A DNA stretch of 6,218 nt, taken from JACDAL01 sp035646635 (lineage in GTDB: Bacteria > Actinomycetota > CADDZG01 > WHSQ01). Where the stretch lies: contig DASRPA010000211.1 of the NCBI GenBank assembly GCA_035646635.1, positions 1 through 6,218 on the forward strand. The letters run 5' to 3'. Numbering within the stretch: position 1 is the first letter of the stretch; the number at the start of each line of letters is the position of its first letter. Both the position numbers and the translations under genes were made by a program. Below are positions 5,836 through 6,218 of the stretch, piece after piece. The notes beneath the pieces were generated by a model. That model made no database searches. It was given only the letters and a program-made list of their open reading frames with translations, and was not told the origin of the DNA.

Positions 5836-6218
5836 CTACTGCAGGCGGCGGGGGTAGCGGCGCTGCCAACGTTTGGTCCATAGGGGCCCGTCCCCCTCGC
5901 TCACATCGAGCTCCAGCGTTAGGTGGTACGAGTCGCGGTCGGAGCGAAGCTCACCCCGGGCCTCGGCCCCCACCTGGATCGCGCCCCACCTCAACTCGAA
6001 CGAGTTCTTCCCCTTGGCCCAGGCGTCGCCCGGATCGGCCCCGCTGACCCCGACCTCGCCCCCGTAGCGCTCGGTGAAATGGGTCCCGTTGTCGAGCCGG
6101 TCGCTGGCGCCGTGGTCGATCACGGCCCGGGTGACGCGCCCCGGCACATCGCGCTCGAGGCGCCAAGTGAGAGGAGACTCGGGCTCGGGTTCGGCGGATG
6201 TGGTCGGGGGCTGGAGCC
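5836..6218 (-). CDS. CocE/NonD family hydrolase (X-Pro dipeptidyl-peptidase-like), C-terminal fragment
   Basis: The last 126 codons of a gene entering from the right edge, open through to 6218, ending in TAG at 5836. The segment LTWRLERDVPGRVTRAVIDHG, then RYGGEVGVSGADPGDAWAKG, ELRWGAIQVGAEARGELRSD and a final RRYPRRLQ, resembles the C-terminal beta-sandwich of CocE/NonD and S15 X-Pro dipeptidyl-peptidase family proteins as I know them. The alpha/beta-hydrolase catalytic domain with its Ser-Asp-His triad would lie beyond the window, so enzymatic activity cannot be judged here. Members cleave Xaa-Pro dipeptides, cocaine-like esters or acyl groups. The stop lies 211 bp upstream of the binding-protein start on the same strand, with no convincing terminator between, so readthrough into the importer is possible. 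The family call rests on recognition of a short C-terminal stretch, hence moderate confidence. Confidence 0.55.
   Translation of the reverse strand, partial: LQPPTTSAEPEPESPLTWRLERDVPGRVTRAVIDHGASDRLDNGTHFTERYGGEVGVSGADPGDAWAKGKNSFELRWGAIQVGAEARGELRSDRDSYHLTLELDVSEGDGPLWTKRWQRRYPRRLQ

Noticed and set aside
5804..5840. Intrinsic terminator after the hydrolase gene
   Set aside because: Only a 4-bp GCCG/CGGC stem with a short loop is present just past the stop, and no U-tract follows on the minus strand.
1..6218. CRISPR array, tRNA/rRNA, toxin-antitoxin or phage-defence genes
   Set aside because: No regularly spaced identical repeats, no RNA-gene signatures and no corresponding protein families were seen on either strand.

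Overview
The window is about 6.2 kb of GC-rich bacterial DNA in which every recognisable gene lies on the minus strand. Read in transcription order (right to left) it holds the tail of a CocE/NonD-type (X-Pro dipeptidyl-peptidase-like) hydrolase, then a canonical five-gene peptide-type ABC importer: lipoprotein substrate-binding protein, DppB-type permease, DppC-type permease, DppD-type ATPase and DppF-type ATPase. The hydrolase is cut by the right edge and the last ATPase by the left edge. The high GC content, the style of the ATPases and permeases and the lipobox-bearing binding protein fit a high-GC actinobacterium or a similar environmental lineage. No taxonomic marker is present, so this is only a suggestion.

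Layout: 5836-6218 is the C-terminal domain of the hydrolase. 5625-5835 is the only substantial leader. It holds two TTTTGTACA boxes 28 bp apart (one inside a perfect 10-bp palindrome), a weak promoter candidate, a 6-bp hairpin and a strong Shine-Dalgarno for the binding-protein gene. 3960-5624 is the binding protein. A 27-nt gap with a small hairpin leads to dppB (2958-3932), which overlaps dppC (1999-2961) by ATGA. dppD (1027-1995, GTG start) follows 3 nt after dppC. Then comes an unusually long 166-bp gap (861-1026), largely filled by an imperfect inverted repeat centred near 946, before dppF (1-860, C-terminus missing).

The five proteins would form one importer. The lipid-anchored protein captures a peptide-like substrate outside the membrane, the DppB/DppC pair forms the channel, and the DppD/DppF heterodimer hydrolyses ATP. 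The upstream hydrolase could act on imported peptides or acylated compounds, but the 211-bp gap leaves co-transcription open.

I see no mobile element with a transposase, no CRISPR array, no RNA gene and no clearly novel multi-gene system. The points worth a second look are the inverted repeat between the two ATPase genes, the paired palindromic boxes in the leader, and paired cysteines that are the only cysteines of the permease DppB (CxxC) and, apart from the lipid-attachment Cys, of the binding protein (CxC).
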